A DNA stretch of 64,000 nt. Source: Bryobacterales bacterium (GTDB taxonomy: Bacteria > Acidobacteriota > Terriglobia > Bryobacterales > UBA6623). Positions 34,163 to 42,086 of the stretch are shown here, piece by piece. Position numbers and translations under genes: made by a program. A model generated the notes under the pieces. The model was given only the letters and a program-made list of their open reading frames with translations. It had not been told where the DNA came from and ran no database searches. Position 1 is the first letter of the stretch. Each line of letters starts with the position of its first letter. Location: assembly GCA_022826925.1 (NCBI GenBank), contig JAJDTX010000094.1, positions 1-64,000 on the forward strand, given 5' to 3'.

Positions 34163-35239
34163 CTAGCGCCGTCTGCGGCGGGGCCCGGTCTTCGCGAGTG
34201 CCGCTTGGATTGCCTGCTCGGCCAGCGGGGCCATGACCTTGTAGCCCTCGGTATTCGGGTGCAGGCCGTCGTCGGCGAGATCTTGGCGCAGCCGGCCTGC
34301 CTCGTCGACCATGGCGTCGTGGTAGTTGAGGTAGCCCCAGCCCTTGGACTCGCACAACGCCGCCAGCCATTGATTCAGTTGCAGGATGCGCGTCGGATCC
34401 CGATAGGGCGTGCGCAGAAAGCGTGGGTTCGCGTCCTTGTGATAGTCGCTCACCGGCAGGATGGACGCCATTACCGGGACGATTCCGGCCGCCTCGGCCA
34501 GCAGGCCGATGGCCTCCAGATTGTGTCGGATGGTGGCGTCGGGCACGCCTCGCGCCAGGTCATTCGTGCCGGCTAGCAGGACCATTACGCTCGGCTGGAG
34601 ATCGATCACGTCGGGCTTGGTGCGGCCCAGCATCTGGCCCGTGATCTGCCCGCTGATTCCGCGATTGAGGTACTGCTTGCCCGCGAAATACTGGTTCAGC
34701 CGCCAGCCGTCGGTGATCGAGTTGCCCAAGAACACAACTCTCGGATCGCTGGTCTCGACGGATCCGACCATGCGATTGGCATCCGCATACCTGCGCAGGT
34801 TGTCGCGGTCGGAGCCGAGCACCTGTTGCTCCCGCAACGCCAGCGTGGCCCGGAAATGGGCCTCGAGCTTCTGGATGCCCTCGCGCAGCTCGGACAGCTG
34901 GCGCCCGATGTCCTCGGAGAATTCGGCCGACTTCGGCAGCGTGTCCGAAAGCTGCAGGTAGGCCTTGGCGTTCGTCAGCATCTGGTACAGCACGCCGGTG
35001 TGATCGCGGCTGGGAGTGGTGCGCAGCGTATTCACGCCTTGCCGGAAGTTCTCCTGCAGGGGCGCTCCGGCCCGGGAGAGCTCTGGAATCACGATGCGCG
35101 TCGCTTCCAGCAGGTCTGAGATGCGATCCATCACCTCCGCCGCTTCACTGCCGCTGAGCCGGTCGGAGGGCTGGCCCCAAGCCGGTGGGGGCGCCACGAG
35201 CGCCAGAACCGCGACGAAGTAGAGAACGAATCGCTGCAT
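34163..35239 (-). CDS. Exported SGNH/GDSL-family hydrolase
   Basis: A signal peptide (FVLYFVAVLALVAPPPAWG) is followed by a helical domain of about 130 residues rich in Glu and Leu, then an SGNH hydrolase fold at about 165-345. Block I is VVFLGNSITDGW with the nucleophile Ser, block II RGISGQITGQ, block III LLAGTNDLARG and block V DDGLHPNTEGYK with the Asp-His pair. It probably deacetylates or de-esterifies a glycan or lipid outside the cytoplasm. GT9 precedes it by five bases on the same strand, so an operon with a cell-envelope role is likely. Confidence 0.9.
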   Translation of the reverse strand: MQRFVLYFVAVLALVAPPPAWGQPSDRLSGSEAAEVMDRISDLLEATRIVIPELSRAGAPLQENFRQGVNTLRTTPSRDHTGVLYQMLTNAKAYLQLSDTLPKSAEFSEDIGRQLSELREGIQKLEAHFRATLALREQQVLGSDRDNLRRYADANRMVGSVETSDPRVVFLGNSITDGWRLNQYFAGKQYLNRGISGQITGQMLGRTKPDVIDLQPSVMVLLAGTNDLARGVPDATIRHNLEAIGLLAEAAGIVPVMASILPVSDYHKDANPRFLRTPYRDPTRILQLNQWLAALCESKGWGYLNYHDAMVDEAGRLRQDLADDGLHPNTEGYKVMAPLAEQAIQAALAKTGPRRRRR

Positions 35240-35244
35240 GGGTC

Positions 35245-36276
35245 TCAGTCTACTGAGTTTAGTCGGGGAACGAGCTCGCGGTAGACGGCGTCAGCGGACC
35301 AGGCCTTCATCGACGCGCTGGGCTCGGCAGCCCGTTTGTATGTGATCGCCGCGTCCGCTACGCGCAACACCGTCATGCTCGACCCGCAAGGCCCGTTGCG
35401 GGCCGGATCGGTGGGACCGAAGATTGCCACGCCGGGTCGACCCAGTGCGGCGGCTAGGTGGAGCGGGCCGCTGTCCACCCCCACCACGGCTGCGGCGCGC
35501 CGTGTCGCCCCGATCAGTTGCGAGAGCGTCGACGGGTGGGATTGGACCGCGCCTTCGGGTGCGGCGTCGCGGATGGCGTTAGCATGCGCCTCCTGGCCGG
35601 GGACACAGTCGACGACCAGCGGGATCTGGTGCTCGGTCCAGAGCCTCGCCGCGAGTTCGCTATAACGTTCCTGCGGCCATTGCTTGGCACCCCAGCCAGC
35701 CTGCGCGCTGGTGAGCACGTAGCTCTCGGGAAGGCCCGCGCGCAGCTCGCCCGGCGGCAGCGGGAAGCGAGGCTCGGGCAACGGCGGGCAGCCGGTCGCC
35801 AGGGCGGCGATTTCGCGGTAGCGATCGATGACATGGGTCCTAGCTGTCTCGAGGCGGCGGTCGTAGAGCAGGGCAGCGTGCGGCTCGCGCAGCAGGCGAT
35901 GATCCAGCCCTGCTACGGTCTTTGCGTTGGAAGCTGACGCGACTGCCGCGGATTTGATCAGACCCTGCATGTCCAGGGCGAGATCGAAATCGTTTCGTCG
36001 CAGCGCCCTGAGCGCTTCCCCCGCGCTCTCGCCAGGTCTGGACCCGGAGCGAAACCACCGGCGCAAGGGCACGCTGACGAACTCGTCGATGTCGGGGTTG
36101 CCCGCGAGCAACTCTCGCCAGCGGCCGTCGAAGGCCCACACAATCTTGGCGTCCGGAACGCCGTTGCGCAGGTCCGCGACCGCCGGCAGGGTCTGGATGA
36201 TGTCCCCCATGGCCCCGAAGCGCACCACCAGGATGCGCGGCGGCGAGCGCCTAGCTGCGTTGGGTAGCAATGACAT
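35245..36276 (-). CDS. Glycosyltransferase family 9 (heptosyltransferase-like)
   Basis: The product is a GT-B glycosyltransferase of the ADP-heptose:LPS heptosyltransferase group. The N-terminal block is ILVVRFGAMGDIIQTLPAVADL, and the acceptor-side DLALDMQGLIKSA matches WaaC-type enzymes. The donor-binding half contains GVDSGPLHLAAALGRPGVAIFGPTDPARNG. It acts at the cytoplasmic face of the inner membrane in lipopolysaccharide core assembly. Its start overlaps by 26 bases the degenerate nucleotidyltransferase gene upstream, and the SGNH hydrolase follows at once. Confidence 0.92.
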   Translation of the reverse strand: MSLLPNAARRSPPRILVVRFGAMGDIIQTLPAVADLRNGVPDAKIVWAFDGRWRELLAGNPDIDEFVSVPLRRWFRSGSRPGESAGEALRALRRNDFDLALDMQGLIKSAAVASASNAKTVAGLDHRLLREPHAALLYDRRLETARTHVIDRYREIAALATGCPPLPEPRFPLPPGELRAGLPESYVLTSAQAGWGAKQWPQERYSELAARLWTEHQIPLVVDCVPGQEAHANAIRDAAPEGAVQSHPSTLSQLIGATRRAAAVVGVDSGPLHLAAALGRPGVAIFGPTDPARNGPCGSSMTVLRVADAAITYKRAAEPSASMKAWSADAVYRELVPRLNSVD

Positions 36277-36649
36277 GTCGGACTACGTCGCGAGACTGGC
36301 TGGCATCCATGTCGAGTGCCGGCCCGGCTCCGACGCTGGCCACGATCGCGTCCGCCTCAGACGCGTCGGCGGTGCAGACAAAGTCTACGCACGCGAGGGC
36401 GGCCACCATTTGCGCCCGGTCATATGCGGGAAGCGGAGCGGGTCGGTCTTCTGTCTCGCGGTAGACCAGCACCAGTAGCTTGCGGTTCGCGGGCCGGGCT
36501 TGCTCCAGCAGCCCGCAATGCTCGGAGGTCAAGACATCGAACCATCCCTTGGCCGCGTGAACCTGCCCGCGGCAGGAAGCCAGCGTGCCAGGTTCAACGA
36601 TCTTCGTGCGCGTGTCCACGACGGTGTCCAGAACTCTACGTTTCACCAT
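36251..36649 (-). CDS. RfaE2/HldE-C-like nucleotidyltransferase fold, degenerate motif
   Basis: The chain matches the cytidylyltransferase-like part that makes ADP-heptose: AAKGWFDVLTSEHCGLLEQARP aligns with TNGCFDLLHxGHVRYLExAR (shown in parts), and AYDRAQMVAALACVDFVC matches the C-terminal block. The nucleotide-binding HxGH is here TSEH (residues 41-44), so the first His and the Gly are lost. A normal adenylyltransferase reaction is unlikely. The 132 residues are otherwise intact. It overlaps the GT9 gene by 26 bases, fitting a shared heptose or LPS role as a partner or decayed enzyme. Confidence 0.7.
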   Translation of the reverse strand: MVKRRVLDTVVDTRTKIVEPGTLASCRGQVHAAKGWFDVLTSEHCGLLEQARPANRKLLVLVYRETEDRPAPLPAYDRAQMVAALACVDFVCTADASEADAIVASVGAGPALDMDASQSRDVVRHVIATQRS

Positions 36650-36698
36650 AGCGCCACCGGTGTTCCGGGACCGTCTCGGGCCCAGATCCCCGGTTGAG

Positions 36699-36878
36699 CT
36701 AGCTGCCGCGATGGAGCTCCGCGAAGTTGGCCTCTCGGGCCATCCGCGGGAGGTCATCTAGGCGGCGCTGGCCCACGCGGTGCAGCACAGGGTCGAATCC
36801 GCCTACGCACGCCCGGACCTGTTCGAGCGTCGGCGCTGGCAGATTGTCGGTGTCCGAGATTCGGGCGGGCTCGCTCAA
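36699..36878 (-). CDS. Small 59-residue ORF coupled to the antiporter gene
   Basis: A TTG at 36878 overlaps the antiporter stop in the form TTGA, and the frame runs to a TAG at 36699. The translation looks natural (SEPARISDTDNL, then PTLEQVRACVGGFDPVLHR and RRLDDLPRMAREANFAELHR), with helices and no repeats. I do not recognise it. It might be a small regulatory partner of the antiporter. Evidence is the overlap and the balanced composition only; a chance frame is possible in GC-rich DNA. Confidence 0.4.
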   Translation of the reverse strand: MSEPARISDTDNLPAPTLEQVRACVGGFDPVLHRVGQRRLDDLPRMAREANFAELHRGS

Positions 36879-38542
36879 CCGCGCGCCGGGCCTTCGCTGG
36901 CGGCAAGTCGTTCCGCCTCGCCTTCGATCTCGCGCATCAGCGCTACCAAGTCCATAATGTCGTAGCTGGCGACCGAGCCCAGAAACCGGCCGGTGTCCCG
37001 CTCCGCGATCGGAATGACCGACACCGAGTGGTCCGCCATCCGCTCCAGCACATCGTCAACCGGCTCGTCCGACCACGCGCGTGGAATGTTTCGGCGCAGC
37101 AGGTCTCTCAGGGGAGTTTCTTCCCGCATGCGTTCGTCCAAGCGGCGCATCCTTGCCAGTGACACGGTGCCGACGGGATCGTCGTCATCGACGACGAGGT
37201 AGTCCTGCTGATTCGGGACGGTCCAGTCGGCTAGGAAGTCCCGCACCGGCAACTCTGGCGGGGGGTAGACGCGCGTACGGTCCGTAATCGAACTCACGGA
37301 GACCCCTTCCAGCGCATGGCGGGCGAACGATGGCGGCACCGCCCCCGGAGGCGTTGCTTGCTCCGAGTCCTTGGCTTTTCTGGCGGCCAGGCCGATGACC
37401 GAGGGCATCACCAGGATGTAACCGAACATGATGAACGTGAGCAGGGAGAAAACTTCCCGCGTGATCACGCCCGTTTCGAGCAGGACGAGCAGGAGGGCGA
37501 TCTCGGCGACGCCCTTGGCCATCAAGCCCGTGGCCAGGACGACCGGTGTGTCCAGCCGCGCTAGGTAGGTGCCGATGAGGGCGCCGGCGAACTTCCCCGC
37601 GAAGGGGATGACCGCCACGGCGGCTATGGTCGCCGCGGGCAGGGCGGTGAACGACCAGTCTAGATACAGGCCAGCAGACGCGAAGAGGAGCGGCACGAAG
37701 AGGCCGTCCGCGATGCTCCGGATACCGGGCATGATGTCCGCGCGCATGCGGTGGGGAAGTCCCGACAGTGACGCGCCGAACAGGAGCGCGCCCAGCGAGC
37801 CGTGCAGCCCGATGCGCTCGGCCCCCGCCACCACGAGAAAGAGGCCGCCGATCAACAACCCGAACGAGAGCTCCGACACGTGCAGCAAGCGCTGGAGGAC
37901 GTCGATGGCGGTGGGCAGGGCCTTGGCCGACACGAACCAGGTAACCACCGCGAACCCGGCAATCTGCCCGATCAGCTGCAGCACGCCGCCGATACTCGTC
38001 TCGTGGACGACCTCGCCGATGGTCGCCCCAACCAGCAGCATGGCGAGGACCTCAGCGATGATGACGGCCGTGAATATCCGTAGCCCGATCAGTTGCTTAA
38101 GCAGGCCCAGGTCGGACAGCACCTTGACCGCGAGGCCCAAGCTGGACAGCGACAGGATGCCGGCGACCGCCAGCGCCTCGTTGAATTCGAGACCCAACGC
38201 GAATTCCAGGCCGAAGAGGTCCGACGTCACGACCAGAGACGCGAGCACCGAGATCACGACTGATACCGCCGAACCAACGAAATAGGGGCCGCGGATCGTG
38301 GCCTTCAGGCCCGGGAGATCGAGCTCGTCGAGGCCGACGAGGAAAAAGAAGACGGATACGCCGACGGCGAGGAAGATCTTTGTCTCGTCCGCCGGCACGA
38401 CGATTCCGGTGGCAGGTCCCAGCAGCACGCCGGCTAGCGTATACGCCACGATCGCGCTCAAGCCGAGCCGTCCGAGGAGCCCCTCGCTGAGCTTGGCGGT
38501 GACGACGAGCAAGCCGATGCGCAACAGCGCGTCGATACTCAT
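36875..38542 (-). CDS. Kef/CPA2-type cation:proton antiporter with C-terminal CBS pair
   Basis: Residues 1-380 form about twelve membrane segments of the CPA2 (Na+/H+ or K+/H+) family, seen in VAYTLAGVLLGPATGIVV, SVFFFLVGLDELDLPGL and GLMAKGVAEIALLLVLLETG. The cytoplasmic tail (about 440-545) has two CBS modules: DYLVVDDDDPVGTVSLARM and HSVSVIPIAERDTGRFLGSV. CBS domains bind adenine nucleotides, so transport may follow energy charge. No TrkA-N domain is present. The stop overlaps a small coupled ORF. The gene is separated from others upstream by 620 bases. Confidence 0.9.
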   Translation of the reverse strand: MSIDALLRIGLLVVTAKLSEGLLGRLGLSAIVAYTLAGVLLGPATGIVVPADETKIFLAVGVSVFFFLVGLDELDLPGLKATIRGPYFVGSAVSVVISVLASLVVTSDLFGLEFALGLEFNEALAVAGILSLSSLGLAVKVLSDLGLLKQLIGLRIFTAVIIAEVLAMLLVGATIGEVVHETSIGGVLQLIGQIAGFAVVTWFVSAKALPTAIDVLQRLLHVSELSFGLLIGGLFLVVAGAERIGLHGSLGALLFGASLSGLPHRMRADIMPGIRSIADGLFVPLLFASAGLYLDWSFTALPAATIAAVAVIPFAGKFAGALIGTYLARLDTPVVLATGLMAKGVAEIALLLVLLETGVITREVFSLLTFIMFGYILVMPSVIGLAARKAKDSEQATPPGAVPPSFARHALEGVSVSSITDRTRVYPPPELPVRDFLADWTVPNQQDYLVVDDDDPVGTVSLARMRRLDERMREETPLRDLLRRNIPRAWSDEPVDDVLERMADHSVSVIPIAERDTGRFLGSVASYDIMDLVALMREIEGEAERLAASEGPARG

Positions 38543-39162
38543 GAAGCGAGAGATGATTTCGGATGCATGGAGTGGTGCGGTGCTCTTAGACAGTTGATCG
38601 GTGAATTTGAGATGGACTCCGCCATGGCTGCGAACTGCCGACGGCAGCGATTGTAACTCAGCACCAGATCATCATCTCGTCTCCTTCCTTGCTTCCCGTG
38701 CTGCGGACCCGGGTGCCCGGACCGCTCCGGGAGAGCTTGCCTGGTCCGATTCTGGACGGGCACTGCCAGCAGCCTCCGGACTCGGCTGATCAAGCGGGTT
38801 CATCACCTTGCGGACTGCCCAGCAGAACCGCCGGGCGCACCGTTTCCAGCGACACCGCGGCGATGCCGTTTCAGGCGCGCGCCGCACGCCAGCGCCTGCG
38901 CCAGCCCGGCCAGCTCCTCGTGCGCGGCTCCGAAGCGTGATTCCGGGGCGGCGTCGGCTCGCATGCCGCACTCACTTCCGAGGCTCGCGAGAGCTTCGCT
39001 CCCTGGGTGAAGTTGCGGCTGGGCCGCAGCACTCCTCAAGCCATCTAAGTGCACAGACGCTTGATGCGTGGGTTTAGAGTCCTATCCGGGGATTAAGGGA
39101 CCGTCTTGGGCTGGGCAGAGCCGGTCTTGGGTATGATTGGGCAGGTTGTCAGCGTGCCCCGA
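38543..39162. other. Intergenic region, no gene recognised
   Basis: Open frames exist on both strands but their translations are Ala/Arg/Gly-rich and show no family features. It likely contains promoters for the antiporter (left end) and the large exported protein (right end). No RNA gene or repeat was seen. Confidence 0.4.
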
Positions 39163-42030
39163 ATGATCACTGCAACATCACAAGCCCGCGCGCTTGTATT
39201 TGTCTTGGCCTTGGCTGCGGCCGTGCCGCTCGGCGCTGCGGATCGGTTCCGAATCCTGTTCGGGGGCGCCGACGAGACGGTGGTCGATTGGAGTGGCTCG
39301 CTAGCCGCTGCTGGCGGCTCGGCGGAAATCGCCGCCGCGCACCACTTTGGCGCGGAGGAGTCTTTCGACCGCTCTACCTGGCGCTGCGGCAACCAGTGGG
39401 ACGGCCGCCTCCAGATGGAGCCGCGGGACGAAGCCGCCTTCTCCCCGACCCGCTGGAAGGGGGTTGTCGTCGATGTCGCAGGCGGCGACGCCGTGCGCGT
39501 CTCAATCCAGACAGCCCAGGGCGAGGCAGAATTCCGTCCCGGCCAGGTCCGTTTCCATGAACCGCTAGAACGCTTGGACGGGCGCATACGGATCGAGCGC
39601 GTGCCACTGGCGCGCCGCATGTCCGATGCATTGGCGGACGACGACTATCCTGCCATCGCGATCGGGCCCGACGGGCGCGTCTGGGTGGCGTGGATAGCCT
39701 TCGAGGATGGGGCCGATACGATCCAGGTGCGCTCCTCGCCTGATGGCGAGTCTTGGGACGAGCAGATCACACTCGCTCCCGCCGGCGAGTACTACCAGGT
39801 CTCCCTGATCTCCACCGAGGCCGGCGCGGTGACGGCGGTGGCCTCGGCCATCCGCGACGGCGTGGTGCAGCTCTACCAAGTCGACTACGAGTTGGGCGGC
39901 AAGCCCTCGGGCCGAGCCCTCACCAACGGTCCCGGGCCAGACACCTATCCGCGCATGGCGGCGGCCAAGAACGGCGATGTATACTTGGTCTATCAGTCCG
40001 GCGCGAAGGGCAACACCGACGTGTCGCTGATGGTCCGGCGGGGTGGCAGCTGGGGGCCTCCGGTCAAGGTTACCGAGCACCCGGCCAACGACTGGGAGCC
40101 CGCGCTGGCGCTCAACTCGCGGGGAGAGCTCGCTATCGCCTGGGACAGCTACCGCCACGGCAACTACGACATCTTCTTGCGGCGGTTTGTCTCCGGGCGC
40201 CTGCAGCCGCTGGAGCGCATCACCGCCAGCGAGGACTTTCAGGCCCACGTGAGCCTGGCCTACGACCACCGCGACCGCCTCTGGATGGCCTGGGACAACG
40301 GCGGCCCGAACTGGGGCAAGGACCACTACGGCATCAACGGCATCCACCGTGGCGAGAGCGGGCTGTACTTTCACCGCCAGGCACAGGTGCGAGTGCTTGA
40401 CCGCGGGCGTATCGTCAGGCCGGTTCCGCCCATCGACCAGCGCTTTCCGCCCAGCCCGATCACCGGCAGCTGGATGGCGCTCGGCCTGGACAGCGCCCGC
40501 CAGACGTTCACCGAGTACCCGATGCTGCAGGTCGACGGCAAGGGCCGCGTCTGGGCGATCCTGCGCACGCGCACGCTGGGGCGCGCCAATCCGCCGACCG
40601 TCGCGGCAACGTCGATCTTTCCCTACTGGGACTACAAGGTCACGATGTTCGATGGCCATGGTTGGACGCCGCCGGTATGGATTCCGTTCTCCGACGGACG
40701 CAACGAGCAGCGCCCCGCGGTAGCCGTGGACCGCTCCGGGGACCTGTGGGTCGTCTCGCAGACCGACGGCAAGAGCTACCGGCCCGAGTCGGATCGCTTC
40801 TGGCATTACGACGTCTATGCGGGCAAGATCGCTTTGGCGCGCACTGCTGGCGAGGCTGTATCCGACGAGTACTTCGTCGGGACTAATGATCTGGCTGCTC
40901 CCAAGCCCGTGGCCGACTCCATCCCGGAAGCGGCCCAGCCGCTGTGGAAGACCTACCAAATGGAATCGGCCGGAGAGAAGTACCAGCTAGTCTGGGGCGA
41001 TCTGCACCGGCATACCGACCTTTCCTTCGATGGCTACAGCGACGGCAGTCTGTACGACTGCTACCGTTACGCGATCGACGTGGCACAGATGGACTTCCTG
41101 GGGCCGTCCGAGCACGTGTTGCCCCAAAAAACCGACACCGCCTACATGTGGCACATGGTTGACAAGGCCGTGGATGTCTACAAGCTCCCGGGAACCTTCT
41201 ATCCCGTGCTGAACTACGAGCGCACTGTTGGCTACCCGGACGGACACCGCAACATCGTCTGGCGCGGGCGCGGCTACGATCCCATCCGCATCAAGCTCGG
41301 CGACCGCCCGATCGGCGTTGCCGAGGACGACACGCTGGAATTGTGGAAGCAGCTCTTGGACGGAGGGCGCCCGAAGGCGATCAGCATTCCCCACACGCCG
41401 GCCACGCAAATGGGCACGGACTGGCGATACAACGACGAGCGCGCCGAACGCTTGGTGGAAATGTTCCAAGGCAATCGCGACTCGTACGAGTACCTCGGCG
41501 CGCCGCGCGGCGCGACGGCGGAGCGGATCGTGGTGGGGGGCTACATCACATCGGGGGACATGCGGCCCAAGGGCTTCATTTGGAACGCTCTGGAAAAGGG
41601 CTACAAGATGGGTTTCATCGCCAGTTCCGACCACCGCTCCACGCACATGTCGTATGCCGTGGCATATACGCCCGCCCGGACCTACGCCGACATCTGGGAC
41701 TCGCTCTACGCCCGCCGCACGTATGCTGCCACGGAGAACATCATCGTCGACTTCCAGAGCGGAGGGCATGCGATGGGCGAGGAGTTCGCCGCCAGCGCTC
41801 CGCCGCGCTTCGACGTGCGCGTGATCGGCACGGACAAGGTCAAGCAGGTCGACATCATCAAGGACAACACCTTCGCTTACACCGCGCATCCTGATGTCAG
41901 CGAACTCACCTTCGCGTACACGGACGCTGACATCGAGCCCGGAATGCACTATTACTACGTGCGTGTTATCCAAGCAGACAACAACATGGCTTGGGGCAGC
42001 CCTATCTGGATCGATTACCAAGGGGAGTAG
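39163..42030 (+). CDS. Exported beta-propeller fused to PHP-like (DUF3604-type) domain
   Basis: A signal peptide (RALVFVLALAAAVPLGAA) is followed by a jelly-roll-like segment, a sialidase/BNR-type propeller (about residues 140-560, with repeated IGPDGRVWVAWIAF, AKNGDVYLVYQSG, SRGELAIAWDSYR, DHRDRLWMAWDNG units) and a C-terminal PHP-like phosphoesterase domain. The latter has VWGDLHRHTDLSFDGYSDG, DFLGPSEH, VLNYERTVGYPDGHRN, SIPHTP and GFIASSDHRSTHMS, with His/Asp/Glu ligands in the order of PHP enzymes. The ATG at 39163 begins the signal peptide; an earlier in-frame start adds 19 residues. The beta-helix gene follows 56 bases on, so the two probably act together on an extracellular polymer. 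Confidence 0.82.
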   Translation: MITATSQARALVFVLALAAAVPLGAADRFRILFGGADETVVDWSGSLAAAGGSAEIAAAHHFGAEESFDRSTWRCGNQWDGRLQMEPRDEAAFSPTRWKGVVVDVAGGDAVRVSIQTAQGEAEFRPGQVRFHEPLERLDGRIRIERVPLARRMSDALADDDYPAIAIGPDGRVWVAWIAFEDGADTIQVRSSPDGESWDEQITLAPAGEYYQVSLISTEAGAVTAVASAIRDGVVQLYQVDYELGGKPSGRALTNGPGPDTYPRMAAAKNGDVYLVYQSGAKGNTDVSLMVRRGGSWGPPVKVTEHPANDWEPALALNSRGELAIAWDSYRHGNYDIFLRRFVSGRLQPLERITASEDFQAHVSLAYDHRDRLWMAWDNGGPNWGKDHYGINGIHRGESGLYFHRQAQVRVLDRGRIVRPVPPIDQRFPPSPITGSWMALGLDSARQTFTEYPMLQVDGKGRVWAILRTRTLGRANPPTVAATSIFPYWDYKVTMFDGHGWTPPVWIPFSDGRNEQRPAVAVDRSGDLWVVSQTDGKSYRPESDRFWHYDVYAGKIALARTAGEAVSDEYFVGTNDLAAPKPVADSIPEAAQPLWKTYQMESAGEKYQLVWGDLHRHTDLSFDGYSDGSLYDCYRYAIDVAQMDFLGPSEHVLPQKTDTAYMWHMVDKAVDVYKLPGTFYPVLNYERTVGYPDGHRNIVWRGRGYDPIRIKLGDRPIGVAEDDTLELWKQLLDGGRPKAISIPHTPATQMGTDWRYNDERAERLVEMFQGNRDSYEYLGAPRGATAERIVVGGYITSGDMRPKGFIWNALEKGYKMGFIASSDHRSTHMSYAVAYTPARTYADIWDSLYARRTYAATENIIVDFQSGGHAMGEEFAASAPPRFDVRVIGTDKVKQVDIIKDNTFAYTAHPDVSELTFAYTDADIEPGMHYYYVRVIQADNNMAWGSPIWIDYQGE

Positions 42031-42086
42031 ATCAGTCGCATGGGTGCGAGGCGCGTGCGCAGCGAAGCGCGCTCGGGGACGGTGAG

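Noticed and set aside
36780-36810. T-loop-like GGTCGAATCC considered as part of a tRNA
   Set aside because: No acceptor stem, anticodon arm or D-arm could be paired around it, and it lies inside the small coupled ORF.
39565-40959. Leftward open frame of 464 codons inside the propeller-PHP gene
   Set aside because: Low-complexity Val/Asp/His-rich antisense translation without a start signal or family.
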